From contig JANSYL010000007.1 of assembly GCA_024742455.1 (NCBI GenBank), forward strand, positions 1 through 64,000: a stretch of 64,000 nucleotides of DNA. The letters run 5' to 3'. The notes beneath the pieces are model-generated. The model had not been told where the DNA came from, searched no databases, and worked only from the letters and a program-made list of their open reading frames with translations. A program made the translations under genes and the position numbers. The stretch comes from Paracoccaceae bacterium. GTDB lineage: Bacteria > Pseudomonadota > Alphaproteobacteria > Rhodobacterales > Rhodobacteraceae. Positions 17,073 through 27,848 of this stretch are shown one piece after another. The first letter of the stretch is position 1. Each line of letters starts with the position of its first letter.

Positions 17073-18311
17073 TCAGGCGGCTTTGTCGAGCCCGAAGGCA
17101 TCGTGCAGCGCCTGCACGGCCAGTTCCATGTATTTCCGGTCGATCAGCACGCTGACCTTGATCTCGGAGGTCGTGATCACCTTGATGTTGATCCCCTCGT
17201 CGCGCAGCGTCTGGAACATTTTCGCGGCGACACCGGCATGGGACCGCATCCCGATACCCACGATCGACACCTTCGCCACATCGGTATCGGCGACCAGATC
17301 GGCATAGTCGATCTGCCCGGCTGCGCGGGCGTCATCCAACGCTTTCTCTGCGCGCTTTACCTCATTGATCGGACAGGAAAATGTCATGTCCGTCATCCCG
17401 CCTTCCGAGATGTTCTGCACAATCATATCCACATTCACCCCGGCCTCGGCCAGGGGTCCGAAGATCGACGCGGCGATGCCCGGTTTGTCGGCCACGTCCG
17501 TCAGTGTCAGTTTCGCCTCGTCGCGCGAATGGGCCACGCCCGCCACCACGTTGCTTTCCACGATTTCCTCCTCCGCGCAGACGAGGGTGCCTGCGTCATC
17601 GCTCATTTCCTCGAAACTCGACACCACGCGCAGGCGCACATTGTAGCGCATCGCCAGCTCGACCGACCGGGTCTGCAGCACCTTGGCGCCGAGGCTGGCC
17701 AGTTCCAGCATTTCCTCGAAGGCGATCCTGTCGAGCTTGCGCGCCTTGTCGGTGATGCGCGGGTCCGTGGTGTAGACGCCATCGACATCGGTGTAGATAT
17801 CGCAACGCTCAGCCCCGAAGGCGGCGGCGAAGGCGACGGCGGTGGTATCGGACCCGCCCCGGCCAAGCGTGGTGATGCGGCCCTCGGGGCTGATGCCCTG
17901 GAAACCGGCGACCACGGCCACCTGCATGCCTTCGGCGAATTTCGCCATGATGTTGTCGGTCGGGATCGCCTCGATCCGCGCGCTGGCATGGGCCGAGGTG
18001 GTCTGCACCGGCACCTGCCAGCCCTGCCAGGACCGTGCGGGCACGTCCATTTCCTGCAGGGTGAGCGCCATCAGGCCCGCGGTGACGTTTTCGCCCGAGG
18101 ACACGACCGCATCATATTCGCGGGCGTCGAAAAGCGGCGAGGTTTCCTCGACCCAGCCGACCAGTTCATTGGTCTTGCCCGACATGGCCGACACGATGAT
18201 GATCACGTCATAGCCATTGGCCACCTCGCGCCCGACGCGTTTGGCGGCGCGGCGAATGCGGTCCAGCGTGGCCACGCTGGTGCCGCCGAACTTCATCACC
18301 AAGATGGGCAT
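17073..18311 (-). CDS. lysC: Aspartate kinase
   Basis: Phosphorylates aspartate, the first step to lysine, threonine, methionine and diaminopimelate. The 412-residue protein has the kinase domain with VMKFGGTSVATLDRI at its start and FQGISPEGRITTLGRGGSDTTAVAFAA, followed by two ACT domains (from about residue 265) that normally bind lysine and threonine for feedback control. Length is typical of monofunctional aspartokinases. The downstream enzyme ThrC is encoded 36 kb away in this window, so the pathway is not clustered. Confidence 0.96.
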   Translation of the reverse strand: MPILVMKFGGTSVATLDRIRRAAKRVGREVANGYDVIIIVSAMSGKTNELVGWVEETSPLFDAREYDAVVSSGENVTAGLMALTLQEMDVPARSWQGWQVPVQTTSAHASARIEAIPTDNIMAKFAEGMQVAVVAGFQGISPEGRITTLGRGGSDTTAVAFAAAFGAERCDIYTDVDGVYTTDPRITDKARKLDRIAFEEMLELASLGAKVLQTRSVELAMRYNVRLRVVSSFEEMSDDAGTLVCAEEEIVESNVVAGVAHSRDEAKLTLTDVADKPGIAASIFGPLAEAGVNVDMIVQNISEGGMTDMTFSCPINEVKRAEKALDDARAAGQIDYADLVADTDVAKVSIVGIGMRSHAGVAAKMFQTLRDEGINIKVITTSEIKVSVLIDRKYMELAVQALHDAFGLDKAA

Positions 18312-18394
18312 GAACCGTCCTTCGTTTTCCCGCCGCGCGTCTTACGGCGCGGCCCGGGGCACGGCAAGGGCGCTCATGTCGCGCAGGTCGGGTG

Positions 18395-20206
18395 TCATTC
18401 CACGGTGACCGATTTCGCCAGGTTGCGCGGCTGGTCCACATCGGTGCCTTTGTGCAGCGCGGTGTGATAGGCGATCAGCTGCGCCGGCACGGCGTAAAGC
18501 ATCGGTGCGAAGATGGGGTTGATCTCGGGCATGACGAGGGTTTGCCAGACGCCGTCGCCGGCCTCCTGCGCGCCGGTCGCATCGGTGATCAGCCAGACCC
18601 GGCCTTCACGTGCAAGCACTTCCTGCATGTTCGACACGGTCTTGTCGAAAAGCGCGTCGCGCGGGGCCAGCACGACCACCGGCACCGTCTTGTCGACAAG
18701 CGCGATAGGGCCGTGCTTCAGTTCGCCGCTGGCGTAACCTTCGGCGTGTATATAGCTGATTTCCTTCAGCTTCAGTGCGCCCTCCAGCGCCATCGGATAC
18801 ATCGGCCCCCGGCCGAGGAACAGGACCGAGCGCGCCTCGGCCAGCTTGCCGGTGCGTTTCGCGATCTTGGGGTCGAGCGCCAGCGCCTGGTTCAGGAGCG
18901 CGGGCAACCGCGCCAGATCGGCCAGCAATTCTGCCTCACGCGTGGGGTCGATATGGCCCTTTTGGCGCCCCGCGAGGATCGCCAGATGCGCCAGAACGGC
19001 GAGCTGGTTCATGAAGGCCTTGGTGGAGGCGACGCCAACCTCGACCCCCGCCAGGATCGGCAGGGCCAGGTCGCTTTCGCGCGCGATGGAGCTTTCGGGG
19101 ACGTTGACGATCGACAGGATCCGCCCCGCCTTGCCCCGCGCGTAGCGCAGGGCGGCCAAGGTGTCGGCGGTTTCGCCCGACTGGCTGACGAACAGCGCGG
19201 TGGAAGCGGGTGAGACGGGCGGTTCGCGGTAGCGGTATTCCGAGGCGATATCGACATCGCAGGGCAGCCCGGCCAATTGCTCGAACCAATACTTGGCGAT
19301 CGCACAAGCATAAGATGCTGTTCCACATGCGACCATGGTGACACGGTCCGTGTTGGAAAAGTCCAAGTCACCTTCGGGCAGGGTGACCTGGCCCGCACTG
19401 GAATATGCGGCCAGCGCGGTGGACAGGACCACCGGTTGTTCAAAGATTTCCTTGGCCATGAAATGCCGGTGCCCGGCCTTGTCGACCTGTGCCGCCTGCG
19501 GCGCGATGGTGCGCATTTCGCGGTTGGCCAGCCGCCCGCGTGCATCATGGATTTCGGCGCCGTCCCTGGTGACGAAGGCATAGTCGCCTTCTTCGAGATA
19601 GGTGATCCGGTCGGTCAGGGGGCCCAGCGCGATGGCGTCCGAGCCCACATACATTTCTCCGTCGCCATGGCCGATGGCCAGCGGCGAGCCCTTACGCGCG
19701 GCGACGATCAGGTCATTCTCGCCCTCGAACAGGAAGGCCAGTGCGAAGGCACCTTCGAGCGCGCCGAGGGTGGCGACGGCCGCCTCGCGCGGGGACATCC
19801 CGGCCTCCATGTGCCGCTCGCACAGCTGCGCGATGGTTTCGGTGTCGGTCTCGCTTTCAAAGGGGCGCCCCGACAGGTCTGCGCGCAATTCACGGAAGTT
19901 TTCGATGATCCCGTTATGGACAACGGCGACCCGGCCTGCGCGGTGGGGGTGGGCGTTGGCCTCGGTCGGGGCGCCATGGGTCGCCCACCGCGTGTGACCG
20001 ATGCCGGATTTTCCGGCCAGCGGGTCATGGACCAGCAGGTCGGACAGGTTCACCAGCTTGCCCACGGCGCGGCGACGGTCGAGCCTGCCATCCTCGACCG
20101 TGGCGATCCCGGCGCTGTCATAGCCGCGATATTCGAGCCGCTTCAGCGCCTCGACCAGGATCGGGGCGACCTCGTGATGGCCCAACACGCCGACGATGCC
20201 ACACAT
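18395..20206 (-). CDS. glmS: Glutamine-fructose-6-phosphate aminotransferase (isomerising)
   Basis: Makes glucosamine-6-phosphate from fructose-6-phosphate and glutamine for cell wall and LPS synthesis. The 603-residue protein starts MCGIVGVLG, so the nucleophile Cys follows the initiator Met. The N-terminal glutaminase domain (about residues 1-230; SGIGHTRWATHG) is followed by two SIS sugar-isomerase domains (CGTASYACAIAKYW; SQSGETADTLAAL). It starts 3 bases after the stop of glmU, so the two are cotranscribed. No glmS ribozyme would be expected or is seen. Confidence 0.97.
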   Translation of the reverse strand: MCGIVGVLGHHEVAPILVEALKRLEYRGYDSAGIATVEDGRLDRRRAVGKLVNLSDLLVHDPLAGKSGIGHTRWATHGAPTEANAHPHRAGRVAVVHNGIIENFRELRADLSGRPFESETDTETIAQLCERHMEAGMSPREAAVATLGALEGAFALAFLFEGENDLIVAARKGSPLAIGHGDGEMYVGSDAIALGPLTDRITYLEEGDYAFVTRDGAEIHDARGRLANREMRTIAPQAAQVDKAGHRHFMAKEIFEQPVVLSTALAAYSSAGQVTLPEGDLDFSNTDRVTMVACGTASYACAIAKYWFEQLAGLPCDVDIASEYRYREPPVSPASTALFVSQSGETADTLAALRYARGKAGRILSIVNVPESSIARESDLALPILAGVEVGVASTKAFMNQLAVLAHLAILAGRQKGHIDPTREAELLADLARLPALLNQALALDPKIAKRTGKLAEARSVLFLGRGPMYPMALEGALKLKEISYIHAEGYASGELKHGPIALVDKTVPVVVLAPRDALFDKTVSNMQEVLAREGRVWLITDATGAQEAGDGVWQTLVMPEINPIFAPMLYAVPAQLIAYHTALHKGTDVDQPRNLAKSVTVE

Positions 20207-20209
20207 GCG

Positions 20210-21589
20210 CTAGCCTTTCTTGTCCGTTGATTTTGCGGCCTTCACGGCGCGCAGCCGCGCCATGAGCTTCGCCGCCAGTCCCGGTTTGTTGACCTGTTTC
20301 GCCCTGCCGAGCGCCAGCGCCTCGTCCGGGACATCTTCGGTAATGACCGAGCCCGACGCGGTCATCGCCCGCGCGCCGACGGTGACCGGGGCCACCAGCA
20401 TCGTGTCAGACCCGATAAAGGCGCCCGCGCCCACCACCGTCCGGTGCTTCATTACCCCGTCGTAATTGCAGGTGACGGTGCCCGCGCCCAGATTGGCGCC
20501 CGCGCCGATGCGTGCATCGCCGACATAGCTGAGATGGTTCACCTTGGCGCCTTCGCCGATCTCGGCGGCCTTGATTTCCACGAAATTGCCGATCCGGGCG
20601 TCATTGCCGATTTCAGCGCCGGGGCGCAGCCGGGCATAGGGCCCGATAACCGCCCCCGCACCGACATGGGCGGATTCGAGATGCGAGAAGGCGCGGATCG
20701 TTGCGCCGGATTCCACCGTTACGCCGGGGCCAAAGACCACATAAGGCTCAACAATCGCGTCGCGGCCGATGAAAGTATCAAGCGCGAAATGGACGGTGTC
20801 GGGGGCGGCAAGGGCCACCCCGTCCTCCATCGCCTCGGCGCGTTTGCGGGCCTGGAACAGCACCTCGGCCTTGACCAGTTCAGCGCGGGAATTGATGCCG
20901 AGTGTTTCGGCCTCGTCACACAGGATCGCGGTGGCTTTCATCCCCCGGTCGAGCCCGAGACCCGGCACATCGGTCAGGTAGAATTCTCCCGCGGCATTGG
21001 CGTCGGTGACCTGTGCCAGCAGGTCCATCATGCTGCCTGCATCCGCGATCATCAGTCCCGAATTACAGATGTTTACGGCCAGCTCTTCAGGTGTTGCATC
21101 CTTTGCCTCGACGATCCTGAGCAAGCGATCGCCATCAAGGATCAGCCGCCCGTAGCGGCCCGGATCGGCGGCTTCGAACCCGAGGACGACGATGTCATGG
21201 CCGGCCCGCGCGGCGACCATCGCCGACAGGGTTTCGGCGCGGATGAAGGGTGTGTCGGCGTAAAGCACCAGCGCGTCGCCGTCGAAACCGGCCAGCGCAT
21301 CGGCGGCCTGCAAAACCGCGTGGCCGGTGCCAAGTTGCGCGTCCTGGCGGACGCAGACGGCTTCGGGTGCGTGGGTGCTGACCGCGGCCTCGACCTCGGC
21401 CGCGCCGTGCCCCGTGACCACTACGATGCGCGCCGGGTTCAGGGCCGCGCCCGCCGCGAGAGCGTGCGCCAGCATAGGCGCCCCGCCCAGCGGATGCAGC
21501 GGCTTTGGCAGGTCGGAATTCATCCGCGTGCCCGCTCCGGCGGCCAGGACGATGAGGGATATGGCGCGGGGCGCCTCGGTCTTGGGCAT
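20210..21589 (-). CDS. glmU: Bifunctional GlcNAc-1-P uridyltransferase / GlcN-1-P acetyltransferase
   Basis: Forms UDP-GlcNAc, the precursor of peptidoglycan and lipid A. The 459-residue protein has an N-terminal nucleotidyltransferase domain with LAAGAGTRMNSDLPKPLHPLGG and a C-terminal left-handed beta-helix with repeated hexapeptides (VTVESGATIRAFSHLE; RIGAGANLGAGTVTCNYDG). The ATG at 21589 is used; upstream in-frame codons overlap the divergent gph-like gene. It heads a two-gene unit with glmS. Confidence 0.96.
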   Translation of the reverse strand: MPKTEAPRAISLIVLAAGAGTRMNSDLPKPLHPLGGAPMLAHALAAGAALNPARIVVVTGHGAAEVEAAVSTHAPEAVCVRQDAQLGTGHAVLQAADALAGFDGDALVLYADTPFIRAETLSAMVAARAGHDIVVLGFEAADPGRYGRLILDGDRLLRIVEAKDATPEELAVNICNSGLMIADAGSMMDLLAQVTDANAAGEFYLTDVPGLGLDRGMKATAILCDEAETLGINSRAELVKAEVLFQARKRAEAMEDGVALAAPDTVHFALDTFIGRDAIVEPYVVFGPGVTVESGATIRAFSHLESAHVGAGAVIGPYARLRPGAEIGNDARIGNFVEIKAAEIGEGAKVNHLSYVGDARIGAGANLGAGTVTCNYDGVMKHRTVVGAGAFIGSDTMLVAPVTVGARAMTASGSVITEDVPDEALALGRAKQVNKPGLAAKLMARLRAVKAAKSTDKKG

Positions 21590-21728
21590 CTGTGGCCTGC
21601 AATCGGTGTTTTTCGGCACCTTGTGGCGCCATGCTGGCCCTGGCGCAAGCGGGTGGCTGGTCACTTTCCCCAACGCGCTGTTACACGGGGCAGCGGGAAA
21701 TTGCCCATGTCCATGGGGAGAAGGCGCG

Positions 21729-22400
21729 ATGCGCTGCGTGATTTTTGACCTCGACGGAACGCTGGCCGATACCAGCGCCGACCTGATCGCCGCCGCGAAT
21801 GCCGCCATTGCCGAACTTGGTGCGGGCGCTGCGCTGGATCCGGTGGCCGATGCGGCCACGGCCTTTGCCGGCGGGCGGGCGATGCTGCGGCTGGCTGGGG
21901 AGCGGGCGGGCATCGGGAACGACAGGCTGGCCGGGATGGTGGAGCGGGGGTACCCGATCCTGCTTGAGGAATATGCACACGCCATAGACCGGCACACGGT
22001 GCTCTATCCCGGCGCTATGGAGGCTGTGGATAACTTGCGATCGAGTGGTATCGCAGTTGGTATTTGTACAAACAAACCAGAGGCTTTGGCCGAAGACCTT
22101 CTGTGGAAGCTTGGGGTGCGCAGCGCCTTCGCCTCATTGATCGGGGCGGACACCCTGCCGACACGAAAACCTGACCCCGCCCCCTTGTTCGCGGCCATCG
22201 ACCGCGCCGGTGGCGACCGCCGGCGGGCCTGCCTGGTCGGTGATACGGTGACCGACCGGGAAACCGCGCGGGCCGCCGGGGTGCCGTCGGTCCTGGTGAC
22301 CTTCGGGCCGGGCGGACAGGCGGTGGCGGACCTGCAGCCAGAGGCGCTGCTTGACCGCTATGACGGGTTGGCGGCGCTGATCGACCGCCTGCTGATCTGA
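21729..22400 (+). CDS. gph: HAD hydrolase, probable phosphoglycolate phosphatase
   Basis: A 223-residue HAD-superfamily phosphatase. Motif I is VIFDLDGTLADTSADL with the nucleophile and acid aspartates, motif II is GICTNKP, motif III lysine lies in TRKPDP and motif IV is LVGDTVTDRETARAAG. The helical cap after motif I and the overall length fit Gph, which removes 2-phosphoglycolate. Some HADs of this shape have other substrates, so the assignment is by family. Divergent from glmU with 139 bases between; followed after 51 bases by the aminotransferase gene. Confidence 0.85.
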   Translation: MRCVIFDLDGTLADTSADLIAAANAAIAELGAGAALDPVADAATAFAGGRAMLRLAGERAGIGNDRLAGMVERGYPILLEEYAHAIDRHTVLYPGAMEAVDNLRSSGIAVGICTNKPEALAEDLLWKLGVRSAFASLIGADTLPTRKPDPAPLFAAIDRAGGDRRRACLVGDTVTDRETARAAGVPSVLVTFGPGGQAVADLQPEALLDRYDGLAALIDRLLI

Positions 22401-22451
22401 GGATGCGTCTGGGCCATTGACCTTGCTGCGGGGGCGCCTAATCCTCGGGGC

Positions 22452-23660
22452 ATGGACAAGCCGATCTTCGCCGGAAACTTCACGCAGCAGGAGCCGATCC
22501 CCGAGGCGGGTATCGAAGCTGCGATGGCCGTTCTGCGGTCGGGGCGGTTGCATCGGTATAACCTTGCGCCCGGCGAGGTGGGCGAGGTGTCGTTGCTGGA
22601 GGAAGACTTCGCCGCCTTCACCGGGGCGCGCTATGCGCTGGCGGTTGCCTCGGGCGGCTACGCGATGGGCTGCGCCCTGCGCGCGCTTGGCGTGGGGCAT
22701 GGCGACCGGGTGCTTTCGAACGGGTTCACCCTGGCGCCCGTGCCGGGCGCGATTGCCAGCGTCGGCGCCGAGCCGGTTTTCGTGGAAACGACCGAGGCGC
22801 TGACCATCGATCTGGACGATCTGGAAACCCGGATCGCCACGAGCGGGGCGCGGACCCTCCTGCTCAGCCATATGCGGGGCCATATCTGCGACATGGACCG
22901 GCTGATGGAGATTTGCGATGCGGCCGGTGTGCAGGTGGTCGAGGATTGCGCCCACACGATGGGAGCGGAATGGGATGGTGTGCCGTCCGGGCGGCACGGT
23001 GTGATCGGCTGCTATTCGACCCAGACCTACAAGCACATCAACTCCGGCGAAGGCGGGTTTCTGGTCAGCGACGATGCCCATGTGATGGCGCGCGCGATCA
23101 TGTTGTCGGGGAGTTACATGCTCTATGCCCGCCACACGGCGGCCCCGCCCGCGGATGTGTTCGAAACCGTCAAATACGACACGCCCAACGTATCGGGGCG
23201 GATGGATCACCTGCGCGCGGCGATCCTGCGGCCCCAGCTTGCGGACCTGCCGCGCGAGGTCGACCGATGGAACGCGCTTTACGCGGCCGTGGAGGAGGGG
23301 CTGCGCAACACGCCCGGCCTGCAGGTCATCGAACGCCATCCCAAGGAACGCATCGTCGGATCGTCGATCCAGTTCCTGCTTCCGGGGGTTTCGGCGCCAG
23401 GTATCCGGGCCATCCTGGCCGCCTGCGCCGCGCGGGGGGTCGAGCTGAAATGGTTCGGGGCCGAGGAACCCGTCGCCTTTACGTCACGCTATGACAGTTG
23501 GCGCTATACCCCGGCGCAGCGTCTGCCGAAAACCGATGCGATCCTGGCGGGATTGATCGACATGCGGCTGCCGCTGACCTTTACGGTCGAGGATTGCCGC
23601 CTGATCGCCGAGATCATCCGGGACGAGGTGATTGCGGCGCAGCCGCAGGCGGCGGAGTAA
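22452..23660 (+). CDS. DegT/DnrJ/EryC1/StrS family aminotransferase
   Basis: A PLP-dependent sugar-type aminotransferase of 402 residues. The PLP-side aspartate is in QVVEDCAHTMGAEWDG and the internal-aldimine lysine in STQTYKHINSGEGGFL; the N-terminal ALAVASGGYAMGCALRALGVGHGDRV is the usual cofactor-phosphate region. Relatives act on nucleotide-linked keto-sugars, but no polysaccharide or sugar biosynthesis cluster is visible here, so the substrate is open. It ends 80 bases before the convergent pyrG gene, with two strong palindromes between. Confidence 0.88.
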   Translation: MDKPIFAGNFTQQEPIPEAGIEAAMAVLRSGRLHRYNLAPGEVGEVSLLEEDFAAFTGARYALAVASGGYAMGCALRALGVGHGDRVLSNGFTLAPVPGAIASVGAEPVFVETTEALTIDLDDLETRIATSGARTLLLSHMRGHICDMDRLMEICDAAGVQVVEDCAHTMGAEWDGVPSGRHGVIGCYSTQTYKHINSGEGGFLVSDDAHVMARAIMLSGSYMLYARHTAAPPADVFETVKYDTPNVSGRMDHLRAAILRPQLADLPREVDRWNALYAAVEEGLRNTPGLQVIERHPKERIVGSSIQFLLPGVSAPGIRAILAACAARGVELKWFGAEEPVAFTSRYDSWRYTPAQRLPKTDAILAGLIDMRLPLTFTVEDCRLIAEIIRDEVIAAQPQAAE

Positions 23661-23688
23661 AGCGCCGGAAAACCCGAATTTTGCATCT

Positions 23689-23731
23689 GGAAAATCTGCA
23701 GATTTTCCGCCCGGTTTTCTGCAGAAAACCG
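23689..23731. terminator. Tandem perfect palindromes between convergent genes
   Basis: A 20-bp perfect palindrome centred on CTGCAG (arms GGAAAATCTG/CAGATTTTCC, 23689-23708) is followed 3 bases later by a second 20-bp palindrome also centred on CTGCAG (arms CGGTTTTCTG/CAGAAAACCG, 23712-23731). They lie between the rightward aminotransferase and the leftward pyrG. Each can form a hairpin on either strand, with runs of T inside the arms, so bidirectional termination is the likely role. Confidence 0.7.
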
Positions 23732-23739
23732 CCCCCCGA

Positions 23740-25383
23740 TCAGACCAGCCGCGAGTTTTCCTTGGCCGCGCGCACGAAATCCCGGAACAGCGGGTGGGGT
23801 TCGAACGGTTTCGATTTCAGCTCGGGGTGGAACTGGACACCGATGAACCAGGGGTGGTCGGTGACCTCGACGATCTCGGGCAACCGCCCGTCCGGGGACA
23901 TCCCCGAAAACGCCAGCCCCTTTTCCTCGAGCGCATCGCGATACTTGATGTCGACCTCGTAGCGGTGGCGATGACGTTCCTCGATGGTGGTCGTGCCGTA
24001 AACTGCGGCCACCTGGCTGCCCTCGGCCAGCACCGCATCATAGGCGCCGAGCCGCATCGTGCCGCCCTTGTCATCGGCGACGCTGCGGGTGACCTTGTGA
24101 TTGCCCTGAACCCATTCCTTCAGGTGATAAACCACCGGCGTGAAACGCTTTTTGCCGGATTCATGGTCGAATTCCTCGGACCCGGCATCGTCCAGATCGG
24201 CCAGGTTGCGGGCGGCTTCGATCACCGCCATCTGCATGCCAAGGCAAATGCCCAGATAGGGCACCTTGCGGGTACGGGCGAATTCGGCGGCCTTGATCTT
24301 GCCCTCGGTCCCGCGTTCGCCGAACCCGCCGGGCACCAGGATCGCGTCGAAGCCTTCCAGATGGGGGGCGGGGTCTTCGGCCTCGAAAATCTCGGCGTCG
24401 ATCCATTCGGCGACAACCTTCACGCGGTTTGCCATGCCGCCATGGGTCAGTGCCTCGGCGATGGATTTGTAGGCGTCTTCAAGCTGGGTGTATTTGCCGA
24501 CGATGGCGACGCGCACCTCGCCCTCGGGATTGTGGATCCGGTCGGCCACGTCCTCCCACACGCTGAGATCGGGTTTGGGGGCCGGGCTGATCTGGAACGC
24601 ATCGAGCACCGCCTGATCCAGCCCCTCACGGTGATAGGCCAGCGGGGCCTCGTAGATCGAGCTGAGATCCTGCGCCGCGATCACCGCTTCGGGACGGACG
24701 TTGCAGAACAGCGCGAGCTTTTCCCGCTCCTTAGCGGGGATCGGCATTTCCGAGCGGCAGACAAGGATATCGGGCGCGATGCCGATCGAGCGCAGTTCCT
24801 TCACGCTGTGCTGCGTCGGTTTGGTCTTCAACTCTCCGCTCGCCTTGATGAAGGGCAGCAGCGTGAGGTGCATGAAGATGCACTGCCCGCGCGGCTTGTC
24901 CTGGCCGAACTGGCGGATCGCTTCGAAGAAGGGCAGGCCCTCGATGTCGCCGACGGTGCCGCCGATTTCACAAAGCATGAAATCGACCTCGTCCTCGCCT
25001 ATGGCGATGAAGTCCTTGATTTCATTGGTAACATGCGGGATGACCTGGATGGTTTTCCCCAGGTAATCCCCACGCCGTTCCTTGTCGAGCACGTTCTGGT
25101 AGATCCGTCCCGATGACACGCTGTCGGTCGCGCGGGCCGCGACACCGGTGAAACGTTCGTAATGGCCGAGGTCGAGATCGGTTTCGGCGCCGTCATCGGT
25201 CACGAAAACCTCGCCATGCTCGAAGGGTGACATCGTGCCGGGATCGACGTTCAGATATGGGTCGAGCTTGCGCAGCCGTACGGTGAAGCCCCGCGCCTGC
25301 AAAAGGGCGCCCAGTGCCGCCGAGGCCAGCCCCTTGCCGAGCGACGACACAACGCCGCCGGTAATGAAGATGAAGCGTGCCAT
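23740..25383 (-). CDS. pyrG: CTP synthase
   Basis: Converts UTP to CTP with ATP and glutamine. The 547-residue protein has the N-terminal synthase domain ([22 protein letters not shown] at the start; [27 protein letters not shown]) and the C-terminal glutaminase domain with the nucleophile Cys in [17 protein letters not shown] and the His-Glu pair in GVQFHPE. Full length. It lies downstream of secG on the same strand, separated by a hairpin, so it probably has its own promoter in the 176-base gap. Confidence 0.98.
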   Translation of the reverse strand: MARFIFITGGVVSSLGKGLASAALGALLQARGFTVRLRKLDPYLNVDPGTMSPFEHGEVFVTDDGAETDLDLGHYERFTGVAARATDSVSSGRIYQNVLDKERRGDYLGKTIQVIPHVTNEIKDFIAIGEDEVDFMLCEIGGTVGDIEGLPFFEAIRQFGQDKPRGQCIFMHLTLLPFIKASGELKTKPTQHSVKELRSIGIAPDILVCRSEMPIPAKEREKLALFCNVRPEAVIAAQDLSSIYEAPLAYHREGLDQAVLDAFQISPAPKPDLSVWEDVADRIHNPEGEVRVAIVGKYTQLEDAYKSIAEALTHGGMANRVKVVAEWIDAEIFEAEDPAPHLEGFDAILVPGGFGERGTEGKIKAAEFARTRKVPYLGICLGMQMAVIEAARNLADLDDAGSEEFDHESGKKRFTPVVYHLKEWVQGNHKVTRSVADDKGGTMRLGAYDAVLAEGSQVAAVYGTTTIEERHRHRYEVDIKYRDALEEKGLAFSGMSPDGRLPEIVEVTDHPWFIGVQFHPELKSKPFEPHPLFRDFVRAAKENSRLV

Positions 25384-25520
25384 TGCCTGCTGCCCCCGTG
25401 TTCAGCGCCGGAATTCCGATCGAAACCGCGCTGTCAGTCTCAAGTCCACGGGATTAAAGGATATCCAGATTCGCCCCGGTTTCGCAAGGCGCGCGGCTAT
25501 ATGATGTGAAGAATAGGCGG

Positions 25521-25545
25521 GCCGACCCAAAATATTTGGGTCGGC
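25521..25545 (-). terminator. Strong hairpin after secG
   Basis: GCCGACCCAAA (25521-25531) pairs perfectly with TTTGGGTCGGC (25535-25545) over a 3-base loop, 14 bases downstream of the secG stop. No clean T-run follows on the reverse strand, so it may be a terminator or an mRNA-stabilising hairpin between secG and pyrG. Confidence 0.6.
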
Positions 25546-25559
25546 GACCGGTGCCGGGA

Positions 25560-25940
25560 TCACTCCGCGCGGGGCGGCAGGGCCGGGGCATCCCCGTCGA
25601 CGGGCGGCAGAAGATCGGCTGCGGGCGGGCGCGCCGGGGCATCCGTGCCGGTTTCACCCTCGGGCGGCAGCAGGCTGTCGCCGGCGCCGATCCGGTCGAG
25701 CACGGATTCGCTGGCCGAGTTCTGCGCGGCAAGGATGGTCAGGGTGATGGAGGTGGCAAGGAACGCGATCGCGAAAGCCCAGGTCAGTTTGCCCAGCGCC
25801 GTGGCCGCTTGGCGCCCGGTGACGACACCGCCACCGCCGCCGCCCATTCCCAGTCCGCCCCCTTCGGAGCGCTGCAAAAGAACGACCCCGATCAGGCAGA
25901 TGGCCAGAATAAGGTGGACGACGAGGATCACGTTTTCCAT
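25560..25940 (-). CDS. secG: Preprotein translocase subunit SecG
   Basis: Small membrane subunit of the SecYEG channel. The 126-residue protein has two membrane segments (ENVILVVHLILAICLIGVVLL and LTWAFAIAFLATSITLTILAA) joined by the typical LLQRSEGGGLGMGGGGGG loop. It carries a C-terminal extension of about 50 residues rich in proline, alanine and acidic residues, common in this group. The ATG at 25940 follows AAGGAC and is preferred over one 33 bases upstream. Confidence 0.93.
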   Translation of the reverse strand: MENVILVVHLILAICLIGVVLLQRSEGGGLGMGGGGGGVVTGRQAATALGKLTWAFAIAFLATSITLTILAAQNSASESVLDRIGAGDSLLPPEGETGTDAPARPPAADLLPPVDGDAPALPPRAE

Positions 25941-26255
25941 CAGCAGGTCCTTCTTGGCGCGCGGTCCCTCCACCGCTGCTGGCGGGCTGTTTATGAGATG
26001 CGACAGCAGGCCGCAAGCCCATCTCTACAACCCTAGGGGGAAACCGCCATGTTTGCGCAAGCATTTTTTGCGCTTGAAGTGAATTTATGCCGGAACCCCG
26101 GGCAATCCAGAAAAACCGGCCGCGGTCCGGCCCCGGCCCAGCCTTGGAGGCCGCGATCCTGCACGCTTCGGGCGAGGCGGCAAATCCGGTTTCCCCCTGG
26201 CCTGCGCGTCGCTATACCGGCGCGGGTTTGCAACCGCTGACGGAAAGGAACGCGG
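25941..26255. other. Intergenic region between divergent secG and purA
   Basis: This 315-base stretch separates two divergent genes and should hold both promoters. Visible structure is limited to the 8-bp palindrome CCCTAGGG near 26032 and an inverted repeat GCGCAA (26055-26060) / TTGCGC (26068-26073) enclosing a T-run. No open frame with protein-like character, RNA gene or convincing -35/-10 pair was found by eye. Confidence 0.5.
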
Positions 26256-27548
<1,293 letters not shown>

Positions 27549-27583
27549 CGCACAGACCCTTTTCCACCGCCCGGAGACCGCCC

Positions 27584-27814
27584 ATGGCCCTCAGCTACAA
27601 GACCCGCCGCCGCCTGTCGCTTGTCGTGCTGCTGGTGGGCCTGCCGCTTTACATCGCGCTGGCCTGGTGGCTGGTCAGCCTGTTCGAACGCCCGTCGGTC
27701 TGGGTGGAGCTGGGCGTTTACACTGCGCTTGGCATCGTTTGGGCCTTGCCGCTTAAGGCGGTGTTCAAGGGCGTTGGTCAGGCCGATCCGGATGCGGCGC
27801 CGGAAGACACCTGA
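27584..27814 (+). CDS. DUF2842 family small membrane protein
   Basis: A 76-residue protein with a basic N-terminus (SYKTRRRLS), two membrane segments (LVVLLVGLPLYIALAWWLVSLF and VELGVYTALGIVWALPL) and a short acidic tail, the layout of DUF2842. The ATG at 27584 follows CGGAGA. It is probably cotranscribed with purA. Function unknown. Confidence 0.85.
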   Translation: MALSYKTRRRLSLVVLLVGLPLYIALAWWLVSLFERPSVWVELGVYTALGIVWALPLKAVFKGVGQADPDAAPEDT

Positions 27815-27848
27815 ATATCATTGAAAAACAGGTAATTACCAGGCGACG

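Noticed and set aside
20207-20209. glmS ribozyme
   Set aside because: Only 3 bases separate glmU and glmS, and the ribozyme is known from Firmicutes, so there is neither room nor expectation.
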